Assembly: GCF_900113045.1 (NCBI RefSeq)
Contig: NZ_FONY01000001.1
Coordinates: 62,001 to 126,000 of the forward strand
From: Thermoflexibacter ruber
Lineage (GTDB): Bacteria > Bacteroidota > Bacteroidia > Cytophagales > Thermoflexibacteraceae
DNA length: 64,000 nt
Reading direction: 5' to 3'
A program made the position numbers and the translations under genes. This document shows, piece by piece, positions 36,358 to 45,428 of this stretch; the first letter of the stretch is position 1; every line of letters begins with the position of its first letter. The notes below the pieces were generated by a model that worked only from the letters and a program-made list of their open reading frames with translations, searched no databases and was not told the DNA's origin.

Positions 36358-39291
36358 TTACATCAATAACCGCTCAATGTCTGCCTGTGTTAGCTGTTTT
36401 ACAAAACTTTCCTCTGTAGTAATTAGTTCACTTGCTAACTTGATTTTGCCTTGCTGAAGAAGTAAGATTTTTTCTTCAACTGTATTTTTAGTAATAAATT
36501 TATAAATAAGTACCTTGTTTTCTTGTCCTATCCTATGCGCTCTGTCTATGGCTTGGGCTTCTACGGCTGGATTCCACCAAGGGTCGAGCAGGAAAACGTA
36601 GTCTGCCGCAGTCAGGTTTAGCCCTGTACCTCCTGCTTTCAAAGAAATCAGAAAAACAGGGATACAGGCATTTTTTTGGAATAAGTCCACTTGCTCTTGT
36701 CTATCTTTGGTCGCCCCGTCTAAGTAAGCATAACGCACATTCCTTTTTTCTAATTCTTGGCGAATGATGGTAAGATGCTTAACAAATTGGCTGAAGATAA
36801 GCACTTTATGCTTTTCGCTCAGAGCAGTTTCCAATTTATGCAGTACATCTCTTAGCTTGCCAGAGTCGCCTTCATAGCCTTCTTCTATCATGCGGGGGTG
36901 ATTAGCCACTTGACGAAGTTTTGTTAAGCCCTGTAAGACAATGAGTTGGGACTGTGCCAAGCCTTGCTTTTCTATCAGGTCTAAGATTTGGTTGCGGTAG
37001 TGCGACTTGATTTCTTCATATTTTTTCTCTTGCAATTCACTCATTTCTGAGTAGTGGATATGCTCCTCTTTGTCTGGCAAGTCTTTGGCTACTTGGGATT
37101 TATGCCTTCGCAATACAAAAGGTTTGATGATAGTCTGTAACTTTTGCAATTTGCTCAGGTCTTGGTTTTTTTCTATAGGTTGTAAAAATTCTTTTTGGAA
37201 AAAAGACTGACTACCCAGCAAACCTCCATTCACAAAGGACATTTGCGACCACAAGTCCATAGTGCTGTTTTCTATGGGCGTACCTGTAAGCACCAGTCGG
37301 AATTTTGATTTTAACTCTCTGACAAGCTGCGAAATAGCAGATTCAGGATTTTTAATCGCTTGGGATTCGTCCAAGATAACATAATGAAAATAAAACTGTT
37401 TGAGTATTTCTATATCCAAACGCACTATGCCATAAGAAGTTAAAACAAGGTCATAGTAGTTGAAAATTGCGGTATTTTTAATTCGATTGGTTTTGTTATA
37501 GATAAGGATTTTTAGCTTTGGCGTGAACTTGTTTGCTTCCATTTCCCAGTTGTAAAGCAAGGAAGTAGGCATAACGAGCAAAGAAACAGGTTTAGTTTCT
37601 CCATTTTTTTCTGCATTTTCTTTTTGTGCTTGAAGGAGAGCTAAGGTTTGTACGGTTTTCCCCAAACCCATGTCATCAGCTAAGCATCCTCCAAAGCGAT
37701 ATTGATTCAAAAACATCAGCCAGTTGAAACCCGCTTTTTGGTAAGGGCGAAGTTCTCCTCTGAAATGCACAGGCAGCTGGCTATCTTCTATTTGCTCAAA
37801 ATCACGCAGTTGTTCTAATTTTCTGCTCATAGCTACCTGAGCATAGCCTCCCGTCTGAAGCTCTTGCACAAGCGATAAGTGGTGTTTTTTTAAGGTAAAG
37901 GCATCTGTTTTTTCATCTATAAAATGCATCAAATCGCCATATTGGGTAAACCACGCTTCTGGAATCACCGCAATTTCTCCATTGGGCAGAGTAAATTCGT
38001 ACTTGCCGCTTAAAATCAGTTTACGGATTTTTAAGAAAGGAATTTCAAAATCTCCAAAAGTAACTTTGGCATTGATATCGAACCAATCATAATTTTCTTT
38101 AATTTCCAAATTGATGTGAGTTTTACCTACAAAATACCTTTTTTCTTCCTTGCCTTGTTGATAAATAACGATTCCTTCTTCTCTGAGCCATGTCTGATGT
38201 TCACTAAGCCACTGAAAAGCAAGGGTTTTTTCTAAGGCAACTTTGCCATTTTTTAAGGGTAAACCCTGAGCTATTAAACTAATTTGTATGCCTTCTTCTT
38301 TGAGCAGATTTCGCTTAACCCTGTAAAAAGTATAATTTTCCTGATATTTTTCTAACTGCACATTCACAGGGTTTAGGTTATCTGCCTTGAATCTGTATCC
38401 CTTGTAATCAAAAATTAATTCAAAAACAATCTTGCCAATGTTGCTTTCTAACTCTCTGTCTCCACCAAAAAGCGAAGTCGTGCTATTCCCTGCCAGCTCA
38501 TAAAAATATAAAATGGGTTTTAACTCAGTTTCTATCGTTTTGATTTCAAAGCCTTTGGCATATACGTCAAAGCTTTCAATGAGAGGGGTAACAAATTTTT
38601 TGTAATAATCTTCTTCTAATTTTCTGGGGACAGCAATAAATTTTTTGTTCAAAAAAGGTTTTAGCTTATGCCCATCTACTTCTTTTTCAAAATGATATAA
38701 ATGCCCTTTTAGTAATAGCCATGCAGGTTCGCTACAAATAAGCATAGCGTTTTGGTATTGGAACTCCAGTTTTTCTCCTTTGTGCTTAATAGTAGGGAAA
38801 TAGTGTGTATCTTCCTCATTTCTACGGAAATGGAAAAGCACAGTAGCTTTTTCTTTTTCTATGTGTATTCTTTTGTTAGTGGGGTTGCCGTCATTGCCCA
38901 TCTCAAAAAGCAACTTCCCTTTGAGCTTTTCTAAAATCAAGGCTCGCTTTCTCTCTAAACTTTGGTGAATGGTATTTTGCAAGACTTTGTCGCCCGTTTT
39001 CGCATCATATACTTTGAGGAAAAAGGCATTGGGCAGCATTTTTTTATTGGAATACTGGCGCGTAACTGCATCTTGCTGAATAGAATCCATGAGTTTGATG
39101 AGTTCATAATCCGTTTCATTTAGCCCACTTGCAAACTCTGCTGCATTTTGTGAAGAGATGTTTTGGTACTTCAAAGTCAGACGCCTATTGGCATCTAATT
39201 GCACCACAAAAGACTCAAAAAGAAAACCTAAAAATTGGTGCTGAAACAGAGAATAAACTATTTGGAATGGTTCTAATGGTGAAACTATCAT
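36358..39291 (-). CDS. SNF2-family DEAD/DEAH helicase-like ATPase
   Basis: This 977-residue protein has a poorly conserved N-terminal half and a full SNF2 ATPase core. The core shows CLADDMGLGKTVQTLALL (motif I), VILDESQAIKN (motif II, DESQ rather than DEAH), LTGTPIENS (motif III), ISLKAGGTGLNLT (motif V) and DRAHRIGQ (motif VI). It should translocate on double-stranded DNA and remodel protein-DNA complexes. No SWIM zinc motif was seen in the N-terminal region. Bacterial SNF2 proteins of this type are often single genes, as here, but some belong to defence systems. No partner gene is evident. Confidence 0.88.
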   Translation of the reverse strand: MIVSPLEPFQIVYSLFQHQFLGFLFESFVVQLDANRRLTLKYQNISSQNAAEFASGLNETDYELIKLMDSIQQDAVTRQYSNKKMLPNAFFLKVYDAKTGDKVLQNTIHQSLERKRALILEKLKGKLLFEMGNDGNPTNKRIHIEKEKATVLFHFRRNEEDTHYFPTIKHKGEKLEFQYQNAMLICSEPAWLLLKGHLYHFEKEVDGHKLKPFLNKKFIAVPRKLEEDYYKKFVTPLIESFDVYAKGFEIKTIETELKPILYFYELAGNSTTSLFGGDRELESNIGKIVFELIFDYKGYRFKADNLNPVNVQLEKYQENYTFYRVKRNLLKEEGIQISLIAQGLPLKNGKVALEKTLAFQWLSEHQTWLREEGIVIYQQGKEEKRYFVGKTHINLEIKENYDWFDINAKVTFGDFEIPFLKIRKLILSGKYEFTLPNGEIAVIPEAWFTQYGDLMHFIDEKTDAFTLKKHHLSLVQELQTGGYAQVAMSRKLEQLRDFEQIEDSQLPVHFRGELRPYQKAGFNWLMFLNQYRFGGCLADDMGLGKTVQTLALLQAQKENAEKNGETKPVSLLVMPTSLLYNWEMEANKFTPKLKILIYNKTNRIKNTAIFNYYDLVLTSYGIVRLDIEILKQFYFHYVILDESQAIKNPESAISQLVRELKSKFRLVLTGTPIENSTMDLWSQMSFVNGGLLGSQSFFQKEFLQPIEKNQDLSKLQKLQTIIKPFVLRRHKSQVAKDLPDKEEHIHYSEMSELQEKKYEEIKSHYRNQILDLIEKQGLAQSQLIVLQGLTKLRQVANHPRMIEEGYEGDSGKLRDVLHKLETALSEKHKVLIFSQFVKHLTIIRQELEKRNVRYAYLDGATKDRQEQVDLFQKNACIPVFLISLKAGGTGLNLTAADYVFLLDPWWNPAVEAQAIDRAHRIGQENKVLIYKFITKNTVEEKILLLQQGKIKLASELITTEESFVKQLTQADIERLLM

Positions 39292-39391
39292 AATCAGGTA
39301 TAGATGGATACAATTAAAATACTGTCATACAAGGTATTGCATTTAGTAGAGATGTTAAAAGGAAAGAGATAGAGAAAAAAAAACTATACTC

Positions 39392-39411
39392 ATTCTCCAA
39401 AATTGGAGAAT
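39392..39411 (-). terminator. possible terminator after the DUF2141 gene
   Basis: A 9-bp stem ATTCTCCAA/TTGGAGAAT with a very short loop is followed, on the minus strand, by a run of eight or more T within about ten bases (39375-39385). Confidence 0.4.
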
Positions 39412-39452
39412 TTTCGTAGAAAATGCAAACTACACAAGAGAAAAAACTTTAT

Positions 39453-39887
39453 TTAATCCAAAAGGGCAATGGATATTTCATTTTTTTCTGCCTTGTAGTC
39501 AAACTTGCAATCACTATACTTAGGGGCAGAAAAGGTTGGTTTGAAGTTATTGGAAAAGGCATAAGGCTCTTTGGGAATCCCAAACATTCCTGTATTGAGC
39601 TTTTTATCTCCATTTTTATCTTGGTAAACGGCGATAGCGTATTCTCCATATTCCAAATCTGTAATGGAAAGCACCACAGTATTTTTCCCTTCAGGTTTGA
39701 TTTCATAACCCTTGTAAGCGATGTCGCCTTTGGGAAAGTTGTCTTGTGGGCGATATACACCTACCCGAATGGTCGCTTGTGTGTCTTTGACGTTGGTAAA
39801 AGTGATTTTCAAAGGTTTGCGTTCTTGCTTGTACGCACAGAGAAACAAAAATAAAGAAAGATAGATGAGATAGTGAAGTGCTTTCAT
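39453..39887 (-). CDS. DUF2141 exported protein
   Basis: This 144-residue protein has an N-terminal hydrophobic signal (MKALHYLIYLSLFLFLCAY). The DUF2141 pattern follows: TIRVGVYRPQDNFP, then SITDLEYGEYAIAVYQDKNGDKKLNTGMFGIPKEPYAFSNN with the invariant aromatic/Asp-Asn-Gly core. The fold is a small beta sandwich in the cell envelope; function is unknown. It is a single-gene unit upstream of, and co-directional with, the SNF2 gene. Confidence 0.85.
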   Translation of the reverse strand: MKALHYLIYLSLFLFLCAYKQERKPLKITFTNVKDTQATIRVGVYRPQDNFPKGDIAYKGYEIKPEGKNTVVLSITDLEYGEYAIAVYQDKNGDKKLNTGMFGIPKEPYAFSNNFKPTFSAPKYSDCKFDYKAEKNEISIALLD

Positions 39888-40048
39888 AAGTATTTCAAGA
39901 TTTAGGCATTATATTATTTGTTATAAACCAATTAAGATAATTTTAGTTCAGAAGTAAGAGTTTCTATGCAAAAGAAAATTTACACAAGTACTTGCTTTTA
40001 TATCCAATATTTTTCTGTTATTTTAGAACATTAGATTGCTATGTTTTA

Positions 40049-42130
40049 ATGCAAAAATATTGGTTAAGTGCAGTACTGTTGCTGTTATTTATATCTGCTA
40101 AGGCACAAGACGTTATCCAAATCAATGGTGAGCAGAAAACCATTGATTTGGGTAAGTACGTGCAGTACTATGAGGATAAAAGCAGAAAGTTAGTATTTAA
40201 TGAAATTAGACAAGTTACTTTTCAGAAGTTTGCGCAACAGTTTCCTGAGGAGATACTCAATTTAGGAGCAACTGCTTCTGCTGTTTGGATAAAGATAATT
40301 CTTGATAAAAAAAGTAAGGAGCGGTATTACTTGCAAATTGATAACACTAATCTTGACAGCGTACTTTTCTATTTTCCAGATGCAGAGGGTAAGTATCAAG
40401 TGAAAATGACGGGTAAAAAGTTCCCTTTGACGAGCGAAGATATACCCTCTACGCATTGTATCATCGCTTTGCCAGAAGTCCATAGTGAGCAACCTCAGAC
40501 TTACTACTTGCGGCTCACCTCAGTCCGCTATATGAACTTAGAAATGCAACTAATATGTACTGACTTATTACCCACTGTGCTGATACAGCGTTATGCCTTA
40601 GAGTTATTATATTTTGGTATCATCATTTTAGCTATTATTTACAATTTGTTCATCTATATTTCGCTTAGGGACATCGCTTATCTGTACTATGTCATCTATA
40701 CTTTTATTATTGCTTTTAATGTCTTTAATACGCGTGGTTACTTGAGCCTTTTTTTCCCTGACTACAGAGAAATTATTAATCAATATACTTATCTTTCCAG
40801 TGTTCTATATATTCCCTTTATCACTTTATTTACCATTCATTTTTTACACATCAAGCAATATAGCCAAGTTTTTTATCGCCTCTTACAAGTGCTTCTATGG
40901 ATTGCTTGCCTGCAAGTCGTACTGACTTTGTTTAGAAAGGGGGATTTTATTTTCCAAAGTACGATTGGCTTTGTAGTTTTTAATATGATGTTTTATGTAA
41001 CTACGGGAGCTTACTTTTTAGCCCAAAAACAGCCTTATGCAATTTACTACTTCAGTAGCTGGGGAATTTTTACTTTACTAACCATAGTAGGAGTATCTTT
41101 TTACATGGATTTTTTGCCATTTTACAGTTTTGTGAAGTACCTATACCCTACGGCTATTGTGTTGGAAACAGTCATTTCTTCTATGGCTATTTTTAATAGA
41201 ATACAAATACTGAGAAAAAATAATGAGGAGATACAAAAGAAGAATATGGAACTCATCAAAGAGCAAAACCAAGTTTTAGAAGCAAAGGTAAAAGAAAGAA
41301 CGGCGGAATTAGAAGGGAAAAATAAAGAAATAGAAACACAAAACTACGAACTTGCTGTGCAGAAAGAGGAAATACAAGCCTTTAGCGAGTTTTTGGAGGA
41401 AAAAGTCAGCGAGCGCACTCAGGAATTGCAGTTGGTTTTGGAAAATATCGTCAAGCAAAATCAAGACTTAGCACAGTTTTCCTACATCGTTTCGCACAAC
41501 CTACGCGCACCAGTGGCACGTATTACAGGTTTGGTCAATATCTTTAACTATGAAAACTTTAATGATAATTTCAACAAGGAAATTTTACAAAAGCTTAAAG
41601 ACACGTCCTTAGACTTAGATACAATCATCAAAGACCTCACCCAAATTGTTTCTATCCGCAATAGCTTGGACAAGACAAAGGAATATGTGGAATTGGACGA
41701 CATTTTGGACATTAGCAAAGATATGCTTATAGACGAAATACAAAAGTCTAATGCCCAAATTACTTCGGATTTTTATATAGTGAGCAGCCTATATACGGTA
41801 CGCAGCTACGTACAGGATATTTTTTATCAACTACTTTCCAATGCTATCAAGTACAGAAAAAATGGGCATGAATTAAAAATTCATTGTAGAACTGAATTAA
41901 TAAATAACTATATTTGCTTGTCTGTTGCTGACAATGGTATAGGCATAGATTTGCAAAATATCGATAAATACAAAATTTTTGGGCTTTACCAACGCATGCA
42001 CGACCATGTAGAAGGCAAAGGCATGGGACTTTTTTTAGTAAAAACGCAGATAGAATCCCTCAACGGACTGGTAGATGTGCAAAGCCAAGAAGGTGTAGGA
42101 AGCGTATTCCAAGTTTACTTCCCTAAGTAA
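40049..42130 (+). CDS. 7TMR-DISM sensor histidine kinase
   Basis: The ATG at 40049 opens a signal peptide (MQKYWLSAVLLLLFISAKAQ). An extracellular 7TMR-DISMED2 domain (about 30-175), seven membrane helices (about 180-385) and a long coiled coil (EVLEAKVKERTAELEGKNKE type, about 390-485) follow. The HisKA domain has YIVSHNLRAPVARITGLV, and the HATPase domain shows QLLSNAIKYRKNG, VADNGIGIDL and GKGMGLFLVKTQIE. It probably senses a periplasmic carbohydrate-like ligand. No response regulator is adjacent. A TTG-to-ATG extension upstream to 39992 lacks signal character. Confidence 0.88.
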   Translation: MQKYWLSAVLLLLFISAKAQDVIQINGEQKTIDLGKYVQYYEDKSRKLVFNEIRQVTFQKFAQQFPEEILNLGATASAVWIKIILDKKSKERYYLQIDNTNLDSVLFYFPDAEGKYQVKMTGKKFPLTSEDIPSTHCIIALPEVHSEQPQTYYLRLTSVRYMNLEMQLICTDLLPTVLIQRYALELLYFGIIILAIIYNLFIYISLRDIAYLYYVIYTFIIAFNVFNTRGYLSLFFPDYREIINQYTYLSSVLYIPFITLFTIHFLHIKQYSQVFYRLLQVLLWIACLQVVLTLFRKGDFIFQSTIGFVVFNMMFYVTTGAYFLAQKQPYAIYYFSSWGIFTLLTIVGVSFYMDFLPFYSFVKYLYPTAIVLETVISSMAIFNRIQILRKNNEEIQKKNMELIKEQNQVLEAKVKERTAELEGKNKEIETQNYELAVQKEEIQAFSEFLEEKVSERTQELQLVLENIVKQNQDLAQFSYIVSHNLRAPVARITGLVNIFNYENFNDNFNKEILQKLKDTSLDLDTIIKDLTQIVSIRNSLDKTKEYVELDDILDISKDMLIDEIQKSNAQITSDFYIVSSLYTVRSYVQDIFYQLLSNAIKYRKNGHELKIHCRTELINNYICLSVADNGIGIDLQNIDKYKIFGLYQRMHDHVEGKGMGLFLVKTQIESLNGLVDVQSQEGVGSVFQVYFPK

Positions 42131-42175
42131 ATCAAAGATGATGGTTTTTTTTACAAGTTAAACACATTTATCTTG

Positions 42176-43297
42176 ATGAATATAGCTTTTGTAGGTAACT
42201 ATGAAGAAAATGCCGTTAATGGAGTCGTTGTTTCTGCTTATATGCAAGCAAAAATACTTGTTAGCTTAGGTCATAAAGTGTATTTTTATTTTCGTTCTCC
42301 ACGAGCTTTTATAGAAACGAACAAAGATAACATTACGAAGAGAGGTTTTGAGGGACAGACTCTTTTTACCTTTCTCCCCAATATTTATCGTTTTCTCCAA
42401 CAAAATCCTGATAAAATTGATATTTTTCATATACACAGTGTTTTTATTCCGCTCAATAAACTTTTTGCTTTTTGCTTCAAAAGACTTCATTACAAGTATG
42501 TGATTACGCCTCACGGTGGCTATGACCCCAATATCCTCAAAAGAGATTGGCTCAAAAAACAAGTCTATTACTTTTTCTTTGAAAAATCTTTGATTGGCAA
42601 TGCCAATGCCATTTTTTGTGTTGCCGAAAAGGAAAAATTGAGCATAGAGAAATTGAGTTATAAAGGATTGGTTTTTACTATTCCTAATCCAATTGATTTA
42701 GAAAATGATTGGATAGATTCTACCCATTATACTGATTCACAATCACTTCAAGAGAAGTACATTGTGTATATGGGACGTTACGATATGCAACACAAAGGCT
42801 TAGATACTCTGCTCAAAATATTTAAAGCAATAGAAGAAAAGCAAGTCAATTTATCACTGCACTTATACGGCATGGGAGAGGATTTAGTAAATTTGAAGTG
42901 TATAATTCAAGACTTGCAACTGCGTAAGGTATTTCTCCATAACCCTGCTTTTGGGGAGGAAAAATTAAATGTTTTTCAAAACGCTACCGCTTATATTCAA
43001 AATTCGCGATGGGAAGCCTTTGGCATATCTATCTTTGAGGCAGCAAGTGCGGGGCTTCCTTTGATAGTTTCCGAAGGAGTATATATGAAAGATTTTATCT
43101 CGAGGCATGGTATAGGCATTGTTTTAGAAAATAACATAGGTAAAGCCGCAGACCAAATCATCAAGTTTTGTGCTGATACAGACAAATTAAAGGAGATTAG
43201 CCACAGAATCAGAGGAGTAGTAGAAAATCATATGTCGGCTCGTGTAGTAGGGAAATTATTAGAGCATGCTTATTCAGAAGCAATCAAAAAGTACTGA
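42176..43297 (+). CDS. GT4 family glycosyltransferase
   Basis: This 373-residue GT-B fold enzyme has the glycosyltransferase 4 motifs. The N-terminal domain contains NIAFVGNYEENAVNGVVVSA and a conserved VITPHGGYDPNILKRDW. The C-terminal domain has YIVYMGRYDMQHKGLDTLL, and the donor-binding E-x7-E motif appears as SRWEAFGISIFEAASAGLPL. It likely adds a sugar to a surface polysaccharide or glycolipid. The ATG at 42176 follows the kinase stop by 45 bases. A weak hairpin (43326-43347) without a T run lies after the stop. Confidence 0.85.
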   Translation: MNIAFVGNYEENAVNGVVVSAYMQAKILVSLGHKVYFYFRSPRAFIETNKDNITKRGFEGQTLFTFLPNIYRFLQQNPDKIDIFHIHSVFIPLNKLFAFCFKRLHYKYVITPHGGYDPNILKRDWLKKQVYYFFFEKSLIGNANAIFCVAEKEKLSIEKLSYKGLVFTIPNPIDLENDWIDSTHYTDSQSLQEKYIVYMGRYDMQHKGLDTLLKIFKAIEEKQVNLSLHLYGMGEDLVNLKCIIQDLQLRKVFLHNPAFGEEKLNVFQNATAYIQNSRWEAFGISIFEAASAGLPLIVSEGVYMKDFISRHGIGIVLENNIGKAADQIIKFCADTDKLKEISHRIRGVVENHMSARVVGKLLEHAYSEAIKKY

Positions 43298-43441
43298 AAA
43301 TCAAGTATTTATAAAATTTATAAACAGGTGGATTGAATTTTCCACCTACCTTTCCACCCTCTTTCCGCCTCTCTGCATAGGAATAATCACACACGCCGAG
43401 TATATTTTTGCCTCATGTTTCACACAAAAAAGAAAAATAAT

Positions 43442-43819
43442 ATGAACACAAAAAATTCAACTTCAGGACTGTTGTTTGGCTTAGCCATTTTTGTCGGATT
43501 AATGCCGCTGACATTTACATTTTCCACAGAAAATACACAACTACTGCTGGACACCTCTTTTAAATATGCCGTTTGGGCTGGGCAGACATGTATTTTGATT
43601 TTACTACTTCTGACCAAGCACAACCTAAGCAAAAACCAACTTATTGCTTTGGCAGTGCTTTATCTTGTTGTGCCTTTTACCTTTATTTTCAATGAAAGTG
43701 GGGCTTATTTTCTAATCCTGAACAAGTACACAAGCTCTATTCTTTCGTGGGCAGTAGCAAGTGTATTAATTGGCAAATTGCTATTTTTACAAAAATTGAA
43801 AGAACATTCTAATCTTTAG
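43442..43819 (+). CDS. small four-helix membrane protein, partner of a LuxR-type regulator
   Basis: From the ATG at 43442 this protein has 125 residues and four hydrophobic segments (GLLFGLAIFVGLMPLTFTF and three more), with no known motif. The frame begins at another ATG (43415) that would add nine polar residues. Its last codons (LKEHSNL) lie in a 32-bp sequence repeated at 45388-45419, immediately upstream of the LuxR-type gene. This indicates that the two genes were once adjacent. It could be a membrane sensor or anchor for that regulator. A TATTTTTG element lies at 43403-43410. Confidence 0.65.
   Translation: MNTKNSTSGLLFGLAIFVGLMPLTFTFSTENTQLLLDTSFKYAVWAGQTCILILLLLTKHNLSKNQLIALAVLYLVVPFTFIFNESGAYFLILNKYTSSILSWAVASVLIGKLLFLQKLKEHSNL
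43787..43818 (+). repeat. 32-bp direct repeat, left copy
   Basis: It is identical to 45388-45419. It covers the last codons of the membrane protein gene; the stop codon uses the first base after the repeat. Confidence 0.95.
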
Positions 43820-43925
43820 ACTATGTTTAGAAAATAGCGAGCCATTTTTTGAAAAATACGAAAAGGCTGTTCTGAACACCTTAGGCATGGAATCTTGGTA
43901 GAAAATACACATGCTCCATTTCTTG

Positions 43926-43952
43926 AAAAGCCCCTATGGGGCTTTTATTTTT
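43926..43952 (+). terminator. intrinsic terminator within the insertion
   Basis: A 9-bp stem AAAAGCCCC/GGGGCTTTT with loop TAT is followed by ATTTTTG. It should stop transcription coming from the truncated operon before it reaches the zinc-finger gene. Confidence 0.8.
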
Positions 43953-44117
43953 GCCATTTATGAAAAATCAATGCCTTAAATTTCTAAACACTTTATCATT
44001 TTTGTAATTTTTTCTTTATTGATAAATTTTTACCCTCCAATTTTTTGAAATTCATGCTTTTTTGGATAACTTGTATAGTTTTTTCCTGAACCTATTACCC
44101 AGAAAAATACTATCAAC

Positions 44118-44125
44118 AAAGGAGG
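44118..44125 (+). promoter_or_regulatory. strong Shine-Dalgarno sequence deciding the zinc-finger gene start
   Basis: AAAGGAGG lies 8 bases before the ATG at 44134. Such a full match is unusual among the genes of this window and rules out the upstream TTG at 44062. Confidence 0.7.
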
Positions 44126-44133
44126 AACTCGAT

Positions 44134-45240
44134 ATGAGCATCAGAGTCGGAAGGTGGGACTGTCCCGCTTGCGGGCATAAAGCAAATTTAGGACCCTCGA
44201 CACATTGCGAAAGTTGCGGCGCACCTCGCGACCAAAAGGTAAAGTTTTATCTTTTGGACGATGAGGGCGAGGTAAAAAATGAACAAAAGATTAGGGAGGC
44301 TAAATCGGGCGCGGATTGGGAGTGCAACTATTGCGGTGCAGAGAACAAAGCAATTAACTCTGCGTGCAAATCTTGTGGCAATGCACGCGACCACCATGAC
44401 AAAAATAGGGAGCAGAAAGTCATTTACAACCAAGATAGCGTAGAATACCACGAGGAGCGCTTGCGTAAGCAGTATGCAAGCGAAGAGGAAATGATAGAAG
44501 CATTGCTTAAAAAGCACAAAAATTCAGGGCAGGAAGCTAAAAAAAAGTCGTGGAAAGGCACTGTTATCTTTCTGATGTTTGCTGCGATTATTGGTTTCTT
44601 GGGCTGGTACTACCTCATTCGTACCGAGAAGTTCACAGTTACAGTCGACAAGCACCTTTGGGTGTATTCTTTGCAAGTGCAGCAGTACAAAAAAGTAACC
44701 GAAAGCAGTTTCGACGTACCCGATGGTGCTAAGGTCATAAACAGTGAATTACATTTCCATCACTACGACCAAGTACCCAATGGAACGATAGCAAAAACAA
44801 GGCAAGTAAAAGTACAAACAGGGACTAAGAAAGTAAAAGTAGGGGTAAAAGACTTGGGGAATGGTTACTTCGAGGATGTATATAAAGACGAACCCGTATA
44901 TGGTTATAAGACGGAAACCTACCATGAGGTACAATACAAACAAGTACCCGTCAAGAAGCGTTACTATACCTATGAGGTCATGAAGTGGGTAGATGTGGGC
45001 AAACGCGATACCTTGCAAGGTTACGACCTCAACCCGCGTTACCCCGACACTAAACTTCCTAACCAAGAAAACTGGAGAGAGGTAGATAAAATGGAAAACT
45101 TCTACCTCGTTGTAAAAGACCATACGGGCAAATCTTACACTACTCCCGTCAATTATCAGTTTTGGAAAAAAATCAAGGACGGCGAGCAGATGGAAGCAAA
45201 ACGCAACAAAATTGGCAATATGTGGTTAGACGATGAGTAA
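44134..45240 (+). CDS. membrane protein with two RanBP2-type zinc fingers, unknown function
   Basis: This 368-residue protein begins with two zinc fingers of RanBP2 pattern (W-x-C-x2-C-x3/4-N-x6-C-x2-C): WDCPACGHKANLGPSTHCES, then WECNYCGAENKAINSACKSC. Between and after them are charged, coiled-coil-like residues. A transmembrane helix (VIFLMFAAIIGFLGWYYLI, about 167-185) leads to an external domain rich in Tyr, Val and Lys that I cannot assign. It is the only gene in the 1.6-kb insertion. Its codons use CGC, GAC and ACC more than neighbouring genes, consistent with transfer. The fingers face the cytoplasm in the simplest model and could bind nucleic acid or protein. Confidence 0.72.
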   Translation: MSIRVGRWDCPACGHKANLGPSTHCESCGAPRDQKVKFYLLDDEGEVKNEQKIREAKSGADWECNYCGAENKAINSACKSCGNARDHHDKNREQKVIYNQDSVEYHEERLRKQYASEEEMIEALLKKHKNSGQEAKKKSWKGTVIFLMFAAIIGFLGWYYLIRTEKFTVTVDKHLWVYSLQVQQYKKVTESSFDVPDGAKVINSELHFHHYDQVPNGTIAKTRQVKVQTGTKKVKVGVKDLGNGYFEDVYKDEPVYGYKTETYHEVQYKQVPVKKRYYTYEVMKWVDVGKRDTLQGYDLNPRYPDTKLPNQENWREVDKMENFYLVVKDHTGKSYTTPVNYQFWKKIKDGEQMEAKRNKIGNMWLDDE

Positions 45241-45387
45241 AAAATCAAAAATAAAAGATAAGTCCATAAAAAGACAAAGGGAATTTTCACTGTTAAAAAG
45301 GTAGTTTATAGAAACTAATACATTGATTATCACTTCTTAACACCTCTCTTGAGTGGGGTGCGCCACAGGTCAAATATTTGTTGAAAC

Positions 45388-45419
45388 TTACAAAAATTGA
45401 AAGAACATTCTAATCTTTA
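45388..45419 (+). repeat. 32-bp direct repeat, right copy
   Basis: It is identical to 43787-43818. Here it is followed by TAA-type stop context and AAAGGAAG before the LuxR-type gene, so it is probably the original junction. Confidence 0.95.
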
Positions 45420-45428
45420 AAAAGGAAG

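Larger units (their letters stand above)
43819..45419 (+). mobile_element. 1.6-kb insertion between a membrane-protein gene and its LuxR partner
   Basis: The segment is bounded by an exact 32-bp direct repeat (43787-43818 and 45388-45419). Removing 43819-45419 would rejoin the membrane protein to a TAA stop, then AAAGGAAG, then the ATG of the LuxR-type gene: a tight bicistronic operon. The unique part carries a terminator (43926-43952) and one gene with two zinc fingers, whose codons are richer in C and G than its neighbours. I find no transposase and no convincing terminal inverted repeats, so the mechanism is unknown. Confidence 0.65.

Noticed and set aside
36358-39291. SNF2 protein as part of a DISARM-like defence system
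   Set aside because: No phospholipase-D, DUF1998 or methyltransferase gene is adjacent; neighbours are a kinase and DUF2141.
43326-43347. Terminator after the GT4 gene
   Set aside because: A 7-bp stem without a following T run; left as a note only.
43926-45387. Terminal inverted repeats of the 1.6-kb insertion
   Set aside because: The ends were compared by eye on both strands, and only short AT-rich similarity was seen.
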